Source of the DNA: Klebsiella huaxiensis
GTDB lineage: Bacteria; Pseudomonadota; Gammaproteobacteria; Enterobacterales; Enterobacteriaceae
NCBI RefSeq assembly: GCF_003261575.2
Contig: NZ_CP036175.1
Span: forward strand, 4,774,001-4,838,000
DNA length: 64,000 bases
Direction of reading: 5' to 3'
Positions 8,029-16,093 of the stretch are shown in pieces. Each line of letters opens with the position of its first letter. The first letter of the stretch is position 1. The position numbers and the translations under genes were made by a program. The notes beneath the pieces were generated by a model. It made no database searches. It was not told the DNA's origin and was given only the letters and a program-made list of their open reading frames with translations.

Positions 8029-8038
8029 CAGATGCTCC

Positions 8039-8296
8039 TTAGCGATTATCCAACTGGGCGCGAACGTTGTTCAGTCCGGTGGTATTGATGCGGTAGGGCT
8101 GCCCATTGACGGACTTAATCAGCTTTTTGGTTTTGAGTTTTTTGAAAACGGCGAGAGTACAGTCGGTGAGCAGAAGCCCTTCGCGGCTGTAGCATTCAAC
8201 AGAGGTCACGCGGCCTGAAGTATCGCGAACGTGCGCGATCCGACCACCTTTAGCGAGAACGTGTAAGGTACGTTGTTCCTGACGGGATAGATTCAT
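8039..8296 (-). CDS. yjhX: Topoisomerase I inhibitor TopAI (YjhX)
   Basis: An 85-residue basic protein, nearly identical along its length to E. coli YjhX/TopAI (UPF0386), for instance RIAHVRDTSGRVTSVECYS and the C-terminal QPYRINTTGLNNVRAQLDNR. TopAI binds topoisomerase I and blocks its DNA binding; YjhQ counteracts it. In E. coli, topAI expression is controlled by a translated leader and premature Rho termination that respond to ribosome-targeting antibiotics. A matching short leader ORF is present here 113 nt upstream. The ATG follows AACAGG at a long ten-base spacing, a weak ribosome site compatible with control at initiation. Confidence 0.88.
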   Translation of the reverse strand: MNLSRQEQRTLHVLAKGGRIAHVRDTSGRVTSVECYSREGLLLTDCTLAVFKKLKTKKLIKSVNGQPYRINTTGLNNVRAQLDNR

Positions 8297-8409
8297 ACTG
8301 AAGAAACCTGTTAATCATCATGCGTACAAACGAGCCAACACCCAAAAGTGTTCGCGTAAAGTTTAAGCGCAGCGATAACCAGTCCGGCCTGAGAAGGTCG
8401 GGAAGCTGA

Positions 8410-8436
8410 TTATCTAATGATTACATTCTCCAGCAT
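8410..8436 (-). CDS. toiL: Leader peptide upstream of topAI/yjhX (toiL-like)
   Basis: On the minus strand the sequence ACCGAGGCTTTG-ATG opens an 8-codon ORF encoding MLENVIIR, 113 nt upstream of yjhX. The SD-like GAGG has five-base spacing. In E. coli the topAI leader contains a short ORF, toiL, whose translation controls RNA structure and Rho-dependent termination before topAI. I identify this one by position and ribosome site and have not checked the peptide against the E. coli sequence. Confidence 0.6.
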   Translation of the reverse strand: MLENVIIR

Positions 8437-8486
8437 CAAAGCCTCGGTGAGAGTTGAAAGGTATATTCAATGTGAATGATAACAGA

Positions 8487-8564
8487 GAGAGCATGGATGG
8501 GAATAATCAAAGCTGGAAAATGTGATCTCAAAGGAATCGCGGCGAGTACAAAAACCATGCTCTC
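8487..8564. repeat. Inverted repeat in the yjhX-lacI intergenic region
   Basis: GAGAGCATGG (8487-8496) and CCATGCTCTC (8555-8564) are a perfect 10-bp inverted repeat 58 bp apart. It lies between the 3' end of the LacI-type gene and the topAI leader ORF, where the topAI promoter is expected. It could be a pair of regulator half-sites or a long-range hairpin; the function is unknown. Confidence 0.4.
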
Positions 8565-8614
8565 CGGGTATCAGCTTTCTTTTATTCTCTGTTCTCGCTA
8601 ACAAAAAATTGCCT

Positions 8615-9589
8615 TTACGCGCTATTTCTCAGCCTGAGCTGCACGGGCAATAAAATATTATCTGCACTCGAGCGGCAAATAAGCTCTTCCACGGCCCGCT
8701 TGCCTAATGATTCTTTATCAATGGCTATCGTGGTCAGCGCGGGCGTCAGGTGGCTGGATAAATCAATATCATCGAAGCCGACGATAGCCAGATCCTCTGG
8801 CACTCTTATCCCATTTTGATGGCAATAATTCATCGCCACGATAGCCGCTGCATCGTTGTAACAAAACAGGGCATCAGGGGGTTCGGGTAGCGCCATCAGT
8901 TCATCCAGCGCATATTCCAAAGAGGGTGTAAGTTCCGTCAGCGCGGGCGCCGTCACTTCATATTGAGGAGACATCAGCATGCCAGCCTCAAACAGTGCCT
9001 GTCGGTATCCTTTCTCACGCTGGCGAATACTGTAATGTGCAAGGCTGCTGGCCAGAAAGGCGATACGATGATACCCCTTTTCAATCAGATGCTGCGTCAG
9101 CACTATCCCACCCTGGTAATTATCAGGATTGATACTGACCATGCCGGGGATCGCGTGATCAACCAACACCATCGGCTGCGGTAATTTTCTTAATTCCGCC
9201 ATCAGCTCCGGCTCTATAAACCCAACGCACAGGAGAGCATCGGGGGAATGCTGCCGTACCTGTTGGGTCACATTATCCGTAGGCCCCATCGCCAAAAAGC
9301 TGAGCGCAATGTTGCATTCCCGGCAGGCATCTTCCACAGCCAACAGGACAGGCGAATAGAAATTCATCGCACTGGCGGTGTTATGCTGGCGGTGGAGTAT
9401 GAAGAGAATCTTTTTAATTTTCTCATCGCGAAGTCTGGAGAAGTCATATCCCATCTCCTGCGCTATCTGCATCACCCGCAGCCGGGTTTCTTCGCTCAGC
9501 CCAGGTCGATGGTTCAACGCCCGCGACACCGCCCCTACCGATACACCCGCTTTCTGCGCGATATCCCTCACCCTGACTGTCTTCAACAT
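8615..9589 (-). CDS. LacI-family transcriptional regulator
   Basis: A 324-residue repressor. The LacI helix-turn-helix (VRDIAQKAGVSVGAVSRALN) occupies residues 7-26, with the hinge helix following at about 50-58. The periplasmic-binding-protein-like domain contains the typical GFDDIDLSSHLTPALTTI segment near the C-terminus. It lies 100 bp downstream of a ROK sugar kinase on the same strand and is probably cotranscribed with it, so a sugar that the kinase phosphorylates is a plausible effector. The uxu genes beyond the kinase already have their own regulator, UxuR. Confidence 0.85.
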   Translation of the reverse strand: MLKTVRVRDIAQKAGVSVGAVSRALNHRPGLSEETRLRVMQIAQEMGYDFSRLRDEKIKKILFILHRQHNTASAMNFYSPVLLAVEDACRECNIALSFLAMGPTDNVTQQVRQHSPDALLCVGFIEPELMAELRKLPQPMVLVDHAIPGMVSINPDNYQGGIVLTQHLIEKGYHRIAFLASSLAHYSIRQREKGYRQALFEAGMLMSPQYEVTAPALTELTPSLEYALDELMALPEPPDALFCYNDAAAIVAMNYCHQNGIRVPEDLAIVGFDDIDLSSHLTPALTTIAIDKESLGKRAVEELICRSSADNILLPVQLRLRNSA

Positions 9590-9689
9590 GCCTGACCTAC
9601 CCCTTATTTACGGTTACCGCTATCATACTTCATGTTTCATTTTTGTTCAGGAGAATGAATGAGTTAGCAAGAGCTCGTATCATTGAAAA

Positions 9690-10622
9690 CTATTCTGTAC
9701 TGCCACTTGCCCTCAATGCCGCATCGCGTCCCAGCCATGCCGCGCCGCGAACGCCGCTGCTATCACCATGCATCGCCGGGACAATTGGCGTGGTGCATTG
9801 CGTATTGAAAATATACTTTTCTACAGCCTGAGTCAGGTCAGTAAATATCTCCGGAATGCGCGAAAGCCCGCCACCAACCACCACAATATCAGGATCGTAG
9901 ATATTGATAACCGATGCTAACGCCCTCGCCAGCTGATCTTTAAATAGCAGGAACAAAGCAGTTGCATCAGGATCGCATTGATCAATAAGCGAAAAAATGG
10001 CTTTTGCATCCAGAGTATTGCTGTCAATCAGATTATATTGCCGTGCCAGCCCTGACCCCGAAATAAAAGACTCGGTACAGTTTAGCTGCCCGCAATAACA
10101 TTTTACGCCAGCGCCATCCCGCAGCGAATCATAGTGAGGAAGCGGATTATGCCCCCACTCTCCGGCGTTGCCATTGCGCCCTCGCCAGAGCATTTTATTC
10201 ATTGAAAGCCCGCCGCCGCAGCCGGTTCCCAGAATCGCGCCAAACACAATCCCCGCCTGCGCGCCTGCACCATCCGTCGATTCTGATAATGTAAAGCAGT
10301 TGGCGTCATTGTCCCACGCGACCGGATGACCCAAAGCCTGTTCCAGATCCTGAATCAGCGGCCGTTGGTTAAGGACCACGATATTGGAGTTTTTGATGAG
10401 CCGGGTATCAACATCTTCTGTTCCCGGCAGGCATAAACCGACGCTGATCGGGACAGAAAAGGAAGACTTAACGTCCTGAATAAAATCGACCAGCGATGTC
10501 AGAAATCCCTGATAGTCAGATTTCACCGTACTCCTTCGCTTTGATAACAAGACATTACCCTGAGCATCGAGGATAACTGCTTCTGTTTTCGTCCCGCCAA
10601 TATCCAGTCCCATACTTAACAT
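9690..10622 (-). CDS. ROK-family sugar kinase
   Basis: A 310-residue kinase without a DNA-binding domain. The ATP-binding signature DIGGTK is at 7-12, the catalytic-base segment WDNDAN at 103-108, a second phosphate-binding loop GTGCGGG at 132-138 and EWGH at 155-158. The zinc site is complete (C175, C177, C182 in CYCGQLNC). The length and motif set fit the Mak/NagK group (fructo-, manno- or N-acetylhexosamine kinase), but the sugar cannot be fixed by eye. GAGGT precedes the ATG by six bases. Palindromes GTTTACTAAAC lie at 10652 and 10763 with a CRP-like site between them, so carbon-source control is likely. Confidence 0.85.
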   Translation of the reverse strand: MLSMGLDIGGTKTEAVILDAQGNVLLSKRRSTVKSDYQGFLTSLVDFIQDVKSSFSVPISVGLCLPGTEDVDTRLIKNSNIVVLNQRPLIQDLEQALGHPVAWDNDANCFTLSESTDGAGAQAGIVFGAILGTGCGGGLSMNKMLWRGRNGNAGEWGHNPLPHYDSLRDGAGVKCYCGQLNCTESFISGSGLARQYNLIDSNTLDAKAIFSLIDQCDPDATALFLLFKDQLARALASVINIYDPDIVVVGGGLSRIPEIFTDLTQAVEKYIFNTQCTTPIVPAMHGDSSGVRGAAWLGRDAALRASGSTE

Positions 10623-10651
10623 TCTATCACCTCAGCAAGCGTTCATTCGCC

Positions 10652-10662
10652 GTTTACTAAAC
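10652..10662. promoter_or_regulatory. GTTTACTAAAC palindrome, copy 1 (operator candidate)
   Basis: GTTTA-C-TAAAC is a perfect 5-1-5 inverted repeat 29 bp upstream of the ROK kinase start. A second, extended copy lies about 113 bp further upstream. Two spaced copies suggest looping repression by the neighbouring LacI-type regulator or by a ROK regulator; which one is not known. Confidence 0.55.
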
Positions 10663-10724
10663 AGTTATTAATGCCCATTATCCTATGTGAAAAATCCGTT
10701 ATTTGAAGCTTATTAATACGCATT

Positions 10725-10740
10725 AGTGATAAAGATCACA
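10725..10740. promoter_or_regulatory. CRP-cAMP binding site candidate
   Basis: AGTGATAAAGATCACA matches the CRP core TGTGA-N6-TCACA with one mismatch. It lies between the two GTTTACTAAAC palindromes in the region between the kinase and uxuA genes. Catabolite control of the kinase gene, and perhaps uxuA, is expected. Confidence 0.6.
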
Positions 10741-10762
10741 TAAACAAAAATATAAAAACAAG

Positions 10763-10777
10763 TTGTTTACTAAACAA
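10763..10777. promoter_or_regulatory. TTGTTTACTAAACAA palindrome, copy 2 (operator candidate)
   Basis: TTGTTTA-C-TAAACAA is a perfect 7-1-7 inverted repeat sharing its core with copy 1 at 10652. It is 141 bp upstream of the ROK kinase gene. Confidence 0.55.
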
Positions 10778-10870
10778 AACGAAACATATCAACTTGCTTC
10801 TTTTGTCGGTGACACTTCCCTTGGGCCAACAGTATCGACCGGACTCCATTATGTGGTTGAGACGTGACTG

Positions 10871-10884
10871 AATTGGTAAACCAT
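10871..10884. promoter_or_regulatory. UxuR/ExuR operator candidate, distal
   Basis: AATTGGTAAACCAT resembles the UxuR/ExuR operator AAATTGGTATACCAATTT as I know it. It lies 266 bp before uxuA, and a second such site lies nearer the gene. Confidence 0.5.
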
Positions 10885-10987
10885 GACCACTCACCTGACC
10901 CCTGTCAGAGACATTTACGCAAAGAAAAATTGTCACACGCCGCCCTGTTTTCCCGTTAACACACCTTAAAACCTACTCCCATGTGAT

Positions 10988-10999
10988 TTGGTTAACCAA
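10988..10999. promoter_or_regulatory. UxuR/ExuR operator candidate, proximal
   Basis: TTGGTTAACCAA is a perfect palindrome with the TTGGT/ACCAA half-sites of UxuR/ExuR operators, about 150 bp upstream of uxuA and close to a TTGACA -35-like element at about 11014. The uxuR gene lies just downstream of uxuAB. Confidence 0.65.
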
Positions 11000-11042
11000 T
11001 TTTGCTTTTACGGTTGACATGTATGACAAATTAGAGGAATTT

Positions 11043-11147
11043 ATGCGCCATATCGTCCGGTCTCCCCGGTTTTCATATGGTTTCAGGGAACCGACAATCC
11101 AACCAAAGCAGTGGCCTGAAGCGGGTCAACAACGTGAAAGAGGTTAA
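11043..11147 (+). CDS. Short ORF upstream of and abutting uxuA
   Basis: An ATG with an AGAGGA ribosome site four bases upstream opens a 34-codon frame. It begins MRHIVRSPRF and ends ERG; its TAA lies two bases before the uxuA ATG. Its last codons (GAA AGA GGT) form the uxuA Shine-Dalgarno sequence, so translation of the ORF could be coupled to uxuA. I do not recognise the peptide. It could be a leader, or fortuitous. Confidence 0.35.
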   Translation: MRHIVRSPRFSYGFREPTIQPKQWPEAGQQRERG

Positions 11148-11149
11148 GC

Positions 11150-12334
11150 ATGGAACAGACATGGCGCTGGTATGGCCCTAACGATCCGGTCACTTTAGCT
11201 GACGTCCGTCAGGCGGGGGCGACTGGCGTTGTCACCGCTCTACACCATATTCCGAACGGCGAGGTGTGGTCGGTTGAAGAGATCCTCAAGCGCAAAGCCA
11301 TCGTAGAAGAGGCAGGCCTGGTCTGGTCGGTGGTCGAAAGCGTGCCGATTCACGAAGAGATCAAAACCCACTCAGGCAACTATGCTCAGTGGATAGCCAA
11401 TTATCAGCAGAGCCTGCGCAACCTGGCTCAGTGCGGCATTCGTACCGTGTGCTACAACTTTATGCCGGTTCTCGACTGGACTCGTACCGATCTGGAATAC
11501 GTCCTGCCTGATGGATCCAAAGCACTGCGTTTCGATCAAATTGAGTTTGCCGCCTTCGAGCTGCATATCCTCAAGCGTCCGGGCGCACAAGCGGATTACA
11601 CCGCCGAAGAAATCGCCCAGGCAAACCAGCGCTTCGCCACCATGAGCGATGAAGATAAAGCGCGCCTGACCCGAAATATCATCGCGGGCCTGCCGGGTGC
11701 CGAAGAGGGTTATACCCTCGACCAGTTCCGTCAGCACCTTGCAACCTATAAAGATATCGATAAAGCCGCGCTGCGCGAGAATTTTGCCGTCTTCCTGAAG
11801 GCGATTATTCCCGTTGCCGAAGAGGCTGGCGTCCGCATGGCAGTGCATCCTGACGATCCGCCGCGCCCGATTCTCGGCCTGCCGCGCATCGTCTCTACCG
11901 TAGAAGATATGCAGTGGATGGTCGATACGGTCAACAGCATGGCGAACGGCTTCACCATGTGTACCGGCTCCTACGGCGTGCGCGCCGACAATGACCTGGT
12001 TGATATGATTAAGCAGTTCGGTCCGCGCATTTACTTCACCCATCTGCGCTCCACCCTTCGCGAAGATAACCCGAAAACCTTCCATGAAGCGGCACATCTG
12101 CACGGCGACGTCGACATGTATGAAGTGGTGAAGGCCATCGTTGAAGAAGAGCATCGTCGTAAAGCGGAAGGCAAAGATGATCTCATCCCGATGCGCCCTG
12201 ACCACGGCCACCAGATGCTTGACGACCTGAAAAAGAAAACCAACCCTGGCTACTCCGCGATTGGTCGCCTGAAAGGGCTGGCTGAAGTCCGCGGCGTCGA
12301 GCTGGCAATTCAGCGCGCCTTTTTTAGCCGCTGA
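11150..12334 (+). CDS. uxuA: D-mannonate dehydratase
   Basis: A 394-residue enzyme of the xylose-isomerase-like TIM-barrel fold that dehydrates D-mannonate to 2-keto-3-deoxygluconate in glucuronate catabolism. It aligns with E. coli UxuA from its N-terminus (MEQTWRWYGPNDPVTL). Visible family features are MAVHPDDPP, the FCTGS-like segment TMCTGSYG, the metal-site YFTHLRS and the C-terminal MRPDHGHQ. GAGGT precedes the ATG. It is followed at 75 bp by uxuB and preceded by two UxuR/ExuR-type operators. Induction by fructuronate through UxuR is expected from the family. Confidence 0.95.
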   Translation: MEQTWRWYGPNDPVTLADVRQAGATGVVTALHHIPNGEVWSVEEILKRKAIVEEAGLVWSVVESVPIHEEIKTHSGNYAQWIANYQQSLRNLAQCGIRTVCYNFMPVLDWTRTDLEYVLPDGSKALRFDQIEFAAFELHILKRPGAQADYTAEEIAQANQRFATMSDEDKARLTRNIIAGLPGAEEGYTLDQFRQHLATYKDIDKAALRENFAVFLKAIIPVAEEAGVRMAVHPDDPPRPILGLPRIVSTVEDMQWMVDTVNSMANGFTMCTGSYGVRADNDLVDMIKQFGPRIYFTHLRSTLREDNPKTFHEAAHLHGDVDMYEVVKAIVEEEHRRKAEGKDDLIPMRPDHGHQMLDDLKKKTNPGYSAIGRLKGLAEVRGVELAIQRAFFSR

Positions 12335-12409
12335 TCCTGACTGGCGGGGCCGAGCGTCCCGCCCTTCTCTCCCTTCGGTCGCGTTTTGCGACCCACTCTG
12401 GAGTTTGCT

Positions 12410-13885
12410 ATGACTGCTACCCTTGCCGACAGCAACCTGCCGGTTACACGCCCTGCGTGGGATCGTTCTCGCCTGCAATCCCGTATCGTTCACCTGGGCT
12501 GCGGCGCGTTTCACCGCGCACACCAGGCGCTTTATACCCACCATCTGCTGGAAACCAGCGATAGCGACTGGGGCATCTGCGAAGTCAACCTGATGCCTGG
12601 TAACGACCGCCTGCTGATTGAGAATCTGAAAAACCAACAGTTGCTGTATACCGTAGCGGAAAAAGGCGCCGAGCGCACTGAGCTGAAGATTATCGGTTCG
12701 ATGAAAGAAGCGCTGCACCCGGAGATTGACGGCTGCGACGGTATTCTGAACGCGATGGCGCGCCCGCAAACGGCGATCGTCTCACTAACGGTGACAGAAA
12801 AAGGTTACTGCACCGATGCCGCCAGCGGTCAGCTGGATCTCAACAACCCGCTAATTCAGCACGACCTCGCCAACCCGGCCACGCCGAAATCCGCCATTGG
12901 CTACATCGTCGAAGCCCTGCGCCTACGTCGCGAACAAGGGCTGGCGGCGTTTACGGTGATGTCCTGCGACAACGTGCGGGAGAATGGCCATGTGGCGAAA
13001 GTCGCGGTACTGGGCCTGGCGCAGGCCAGAGACCCAGAGCTGGCGGCGTGGATTGAAGCTCATGCCACCTTCCCATGCACTATGGTTGACCGCATCGTGC
13101 CCGCGGCAACCCCTGAAACGTTGCAGGAGATTGCCGACCAACTTGGGGTCTACGATCCGTGCGCTATTGCCTGCGAACCGTTCCGCCAGTGGGTAATCGA
13201 AGACAACTTCGTCAACGGCCGCCCTGAGTGGGACCTGGTTGGGGCGCAGTTTGTGGCAGACGTGGTGCCGTTTGAAATGATGAAGCTGCGGATGCTCAAC
13301 GGTAGCCACTCATTCCTTGCGTATCTTGGCTATCTCGGCGGCTATGAAACCATCGCCGATACCATGGGCAATCCGGCGTATCAAAAAGCAGCCTTTGCCC
13401 TGATGATGCAGGAACAGGCCCCAACGCTATCCATGCCGGAAGGCACCGATCTACAGGCTTATGCCACGCTGCTGATCGCCCGGTTCAGTAACCCTTCTCT
13501 GCGCCACCGTACCTGGCAGATTGCGATGGACGGTAGCCAGAAGCTACCGCAGCGCCTGCTGGATCCGGTACGCCTGCATTTGCGCAACGGTGGCGACTGG
13601 CGTCATCTTGCGCTCGGCGTGGCGGGCTGGATGCGCTACACCCAGGGGGTTGATGAACAAGGGCAATCTATCGATGTGCTCGACCCTTTACTGGCCGATA
13701 TCCAGCAAATTAACTCGCGTTACCAGGGCGCCGAGCGCGTGACCGCCCTGCTGGCCTTAAGCGGGATTTTTGCTCAGGATCTGCCGGAGAACAGTGACTT
13801 CGTCGAAGCCGTTACGCAGGCTTATCACAAGCTGTGTAAATGGGGTGCGCGTGAGTGCGTCGCGGCATTAAGAACCGCCGTCTAA
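12410..13885 (+). CDS. uxuB: D-fructuronate (mannonate) oxidoreductase
   Basis: A 491-residue member of the polyol-specific long-chain dehydrogenase family that reduces D-fructuronate to D-mannonate with NADH, the step before UxuA. The N-terminal Rossmann segment VHLGCGAFHRAHQALY is clear and the later catalytic segment KLRMLNGSHSFLAYLG is canonical. I start it at the ATG at 12410, after a TGGAG ribosome site, rather than at the in-frame GTG/ATG-like codons further up. A GC-rich hairpin (GGCGGG/CCCGCC) lies in the uxuA-uxuB gap and a terminator hairpin follows the stop. Confidence 0.95.
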   Translation: MTATLADSNLPVTRPAWDRSRLQSRIVHLGCGAFHRAHQALYTHHLLETSDSDWGICEVNLMPGNDRLLIENLKNQQLLYTVAEKGAERTELKIIGSMKEALHPEIDGCDGILNAMARPQTAIVSLTVTEKGYCTDAASGQLDLNNPLIQHDLANPATPKSAIGYIVEALRLRREQGLAAFTVMSCDNVRENGHVAKVAVLGLAQARDPELAAWIEAHATFPCTMVDRIVPAATPETLQEIADQLGVYDPCAIACEPFRQWVIEDNFVNGRPEWDLVGAQFVADVVPFEMMKLRMLNGSHSFLAYLGYLGGYETIADTMGNPAYQKAAFALMMQEQAPTLSMPEGTDLQAYATLLIARFSNPSLRHRTWQIAMDGSQKLPQRLLDPVRLHLRNGGDWRHLALGVAGWMRYTQGVDEQGQSIDVLDPLLADIQQINSRYQGAERVTALLALSGIFAQDLPENSDFVEAVTQAYHKLCKWGARECVAALRTAV

Positions 13886-13898
13886 TCTCTCTAAATCG

Positions 13899-13934
13899 CA
13901 GGTCAACTCTATGAACATTTGGTTGACCTGTTTT
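13899..13934 (+). terminator. Terminator hairpin after uxuB
   Basis: A perfect 9-bp stem CAGGTCAAC / GTTGACCTG with a 14-nt loop is followed by TTTT. It separates uxuAB from uxuR. The arms contain GTTGACC, so it is not itself an obvious UxuR site. Confidence 0.65.
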
Positions 13935-14019
13935 GCGTATCTAAGGCGTGAGAGATGCTAACCCGTCACTCAAATGTTATAGTCAGCCACCACACCATCG
14001 CATGCCACTGCATAACACC

Positions 14020-14796
14020 ATGAAATCACAAACTTCTCAGCACAGACCCTATCAGGAAGTCGGCGCGATGATTCGCGATCTGATCGTACAAACGCCGTAC
14101 AAGGCTGGCGATCGCTTACCGCCAGAGCGAGAAATCGCCGAGATGCTGGACGTGACTCGCACGGTGGTGCGTGAAGCGCTGATCATGCTGGAAATTAAAG
14201 GGCTGGTGGAAGTCCGCCGGGGTGCCGGGATCTACGTGCTCGACAACGCCGTAGAGGAAGAGGCTGCTGAAAATGCCGACGCCAGCCATTGCGATGACGC
14301 CGGTCCTTTTGAGCTGTTGCAAGCGCGCCAACTGCTGGAAAGTAATATCGCTGAATTTGCCGCCCTACAGGCGACTCGGGAAGATATCATCAAAATGCGC
14401 CAGGCTTTACAGCTGGAGGAGCAGGAACTGGCCAGCAGTGCGCCGGAGAGTTCAGAAAGCGGCGATATGCAGTTCCATCTGGCGATCGCCGAAGCAACAC
14501 ACAACAGTATGCTGGTGGAGCTATTTCGCCAGTCATGGCAGTGGCGGGAAAATAATCCCATGTGGATCCAACTGCACCGCCACCTCGGGGACACCCACTA
14601 TCGCCAGGAGTGGCTGGTCGATCATAAACGGATCCTTGCAGCATTAATCAAAAAAGACGCCCGCGCGGCAAAGCTCGCCATGTGGCAGCATCTGGAAAAC
14701 GTCAAACGTCGCCTGCTGGAGTTCTCCAACGTCGATGATATTTTCTTCGACGGCTACCTGTTTGACTCCTGGCCGCTGGACAACGTCGACGCCTGA
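14020..14796 (+). CDS. uxuR: GntR/FadR-family repressor of the uxu operon
   Basis: A 258-residue regulator nearly the same as E. coli UxuR. The N-terminal winged helix-turn-helix contains RLPPEREIAEMLDVTRTVV, and the C-terminal helical FCD effector domain contains ESGDMQFHLAIAEATHNSM. The ATG at 14020 (MKSQTSQHRPYQEVG) matches the known N-terminus, although its ribosome site is weak. The linker at residues 75-95 is rich in Glu and Ala and differs most from E. coli. It represses uxuAB until fructuronate is present and recognises the same operator class as ExuR. A GC-rich hairpin follows the gene. Confidence 0.93.
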   Translation: MKSQTSQHRPYQEVGAMIRDLIVQTPYKAGDRLPPEREIAEMLDVTRTVVREALIMLEIKGLVEVRRGAGIYVLDNAVEEEAAENADASHCDDAGPFELLQARQLLESNIAEFAALQATREDIIKMRQALQLEEQELASSAPESSESGDMQFHLAIAEATHNSMLVELFRQSWQWRENNPMWIQLHRHLGDTHYRQEWLVDHKRILAALIKKDARAAKLAMWQHLENVKRRLLEFSNVDDIFFDGYLFDSWPLDNVDA

Positions 14797-14809
14797 CCTC
14801 TTATCAAAC

Positions 14810-14832
14810 CGCGCGGGTAAACTCCCCGCGCG
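14810..14832 (+). terminator. GC-rich hairpin after uxuR
   Basis: CGCGCGGG / CCCGCGCG forms an 8-bp stem with a 7-nt loop 13 bp after the uxuR stop. There is no clear T-run, so it may act as an RNA-stabilising 3' hairpin rather than a strict terminator. Confidence 0.45.
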
Positions 14833-14871
14833 ACTCCACTTCCCGTAACGGCAATATGTAAAGCAAATATT

Positions 14872-14890
14872 GATAATGATTCTCATCATT
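14872..14890. promoter_or_regulatory. Fur box before the AraC-type regulator
   Basis: GATAATGATTCTCATCATT is close to the Fur consensus GATAATGATAATCATTATC. It lies about 70-90 bp before the AraC-type gene, which should therefore be iron-repressed. Confidence 0.8.
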
Positions 14891-14961
14891 ATTGTCGCAC
14901 TGCGCACGCAGTGATAAAGTTGATTCACCCAATGACACCCTGTCTCAGTGCCAAAAACCGC

Positions 14962-15954
14962 ATGAACAATATGATCCCGCAGAATGAACCTGCCCGCCCG
15001 GTGCTGAGAAAAACCTTCTCCGTCAGCGAGTTTATGGACTTTGGCGAACGTTACGGTATCGACTACCGTTTCCCACAGCAGCAGCAAAAACCGCAACCAC
15101 CGCACACCAGCCTCGTGCTGCGAGGAGAAGTGGAAGAGATGACGCTGCCGTGCGGAATGTGCGTTACCCATTCTGATGTTCACGTGCTGCAACCTTATGA
15201 GACGACCTCCCGCCATAGCAGCCCGCTATATATGCTGGTCGTACTGGAAGGCTGCGTCACTCTGACCCTGAACGGGGAGCAGCATCTCGTTCGCTCCGGG
15301 ATGGCATTCACGTCCCGTCTTAGCGAACATCAGGTGATGTGCGCCCGCCACGATGCGGACAGCAGGCTACGGACGCTATCTCTGGGACTGTATCCTGACG
15401 GCGCATGGCGCGACGGCCTGCTCGACTCATTGATGCGCGAATGGGAAAGATGCCGGACGCCAACGCTTATCTGGCAGATACCGGGTTTTCTGCTGAGCGG
15501 CTTGCAGTACGCGCAGCGGAGCGTACTCGGTAGCGTTTCCCGGCAGCTGATGCTGGAAGGGCTCATTTTGCAGTTGTTCGGCCATGGTCTGAGCGTGTGC
15601 CAGGATGAAAGTGCGAAACACATCGTACCGGCAGGTGGCGAGCAGCAGCGGCTGGAGAGAGTTCGCCGCCTGCTGGAGCAGTCCCCGGAGAGCGACTACA
15701 CCCTCAATGAGCTGGCGCAGCGGGCAGCAATGAGTTCCAGCAGCCTGCGCAGCAAATTTCGCCACGCTTACGGCTGCTCAGTGTTCGACTATCTACGGGA
15801 CTGCCGTCTGGAGCGGGCAAGAGGCTACTTACTTGAGGGCTATAGCGTACAGCAGGCCGCGTGGATGTCGGGCTACCAGCACGCCACCAACTTCTCGACC
15901 GCCTTTCGTCGACGCTACGGTATCTCGCCCTGTGACGTACAAAAGCCGGGCTAA
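14962..15954 (+). CDS. AraC-family regulator beside the siderophore receptor gene
   Basis: About 330 residues, depending on the start. Candidate starts are GTG 14911 and ATGs at 14932, 14962 and 14971, none with a strong ribosome site. The C-terminal hundred residues form an AraC/XylS double helix-turn-helix (YTLNELAQRAAMSSSSLRSK and GYSVQQAAWMSGYQHATNFS). The N-terminal half should bind an effector. A Fur box upstream and a Fur-regulated FoxA-like receptor gene 140 bp downstream suggest the PchR/YbtA type of arrangement, in which the regulator senses the ferri-siderophore and activates receptor expression. That role is inferred from context. Confidence 0.8.
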   Translation: MNNMIPQNEPARPVLRKTFSVSEFMDFGERYGIDYRFPQQQQKPQPPHTSLVLRGEVEEMTLPCGMCVTHSDVHVLQPYETTSRHSSPLYMLVVLEGCVTLTLNGEQHLVRSGMAFTSRLSEHQVMCARHDADSRLRTLSLGLYPDGAWRDGLLDSLMREWERCRTPTLIWQIPGFLLSGLQYAQRSVLGSVSRQLMLEGLILQLFGHGLSVCQDESAKHIVPAGGEQQRLERVRRLLEQSPESDYTLNELAQRAAMSSSSLRSKFRHAYGCSVFDYLRDCRLERARGYLLEGYSVQQAAWMSGYQHATNFSTAFRRRYGISPCDVQKPG

Positions 15955-16049
15955 TGCATTTTTTACATTTTTGCGAAGAATACTTAGACGCTTTGGCAGC
16001 GCGCATACGCATCCTGGCATTCCGCATAGCTATAGAAAGCATCAAAAAG

Positions 16050-16068
16050 GTAATAATTCTTATTAACA
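16050..16068. promoter_or_regulatory. Fur-box-like site before the receptor gene
   Basis: GTAATAATTCTTATTAACA lies about 26-44 bp before the receptor start and resembles the Fur consensus, less perfectly than the site at 14872. Confidence 0.6.
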
Positions 16069-16093
16069 ATTAGAAATACCTTTGGAGATGTTC

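Noticed and set aside
11372..12769. A 465-codon open frame on the minus strand across uxuA and uxuB
   Set aside because: It opposes two well-recognised genes and owes its length to their codon bias; no protein family is visible and no ribosome site was found.
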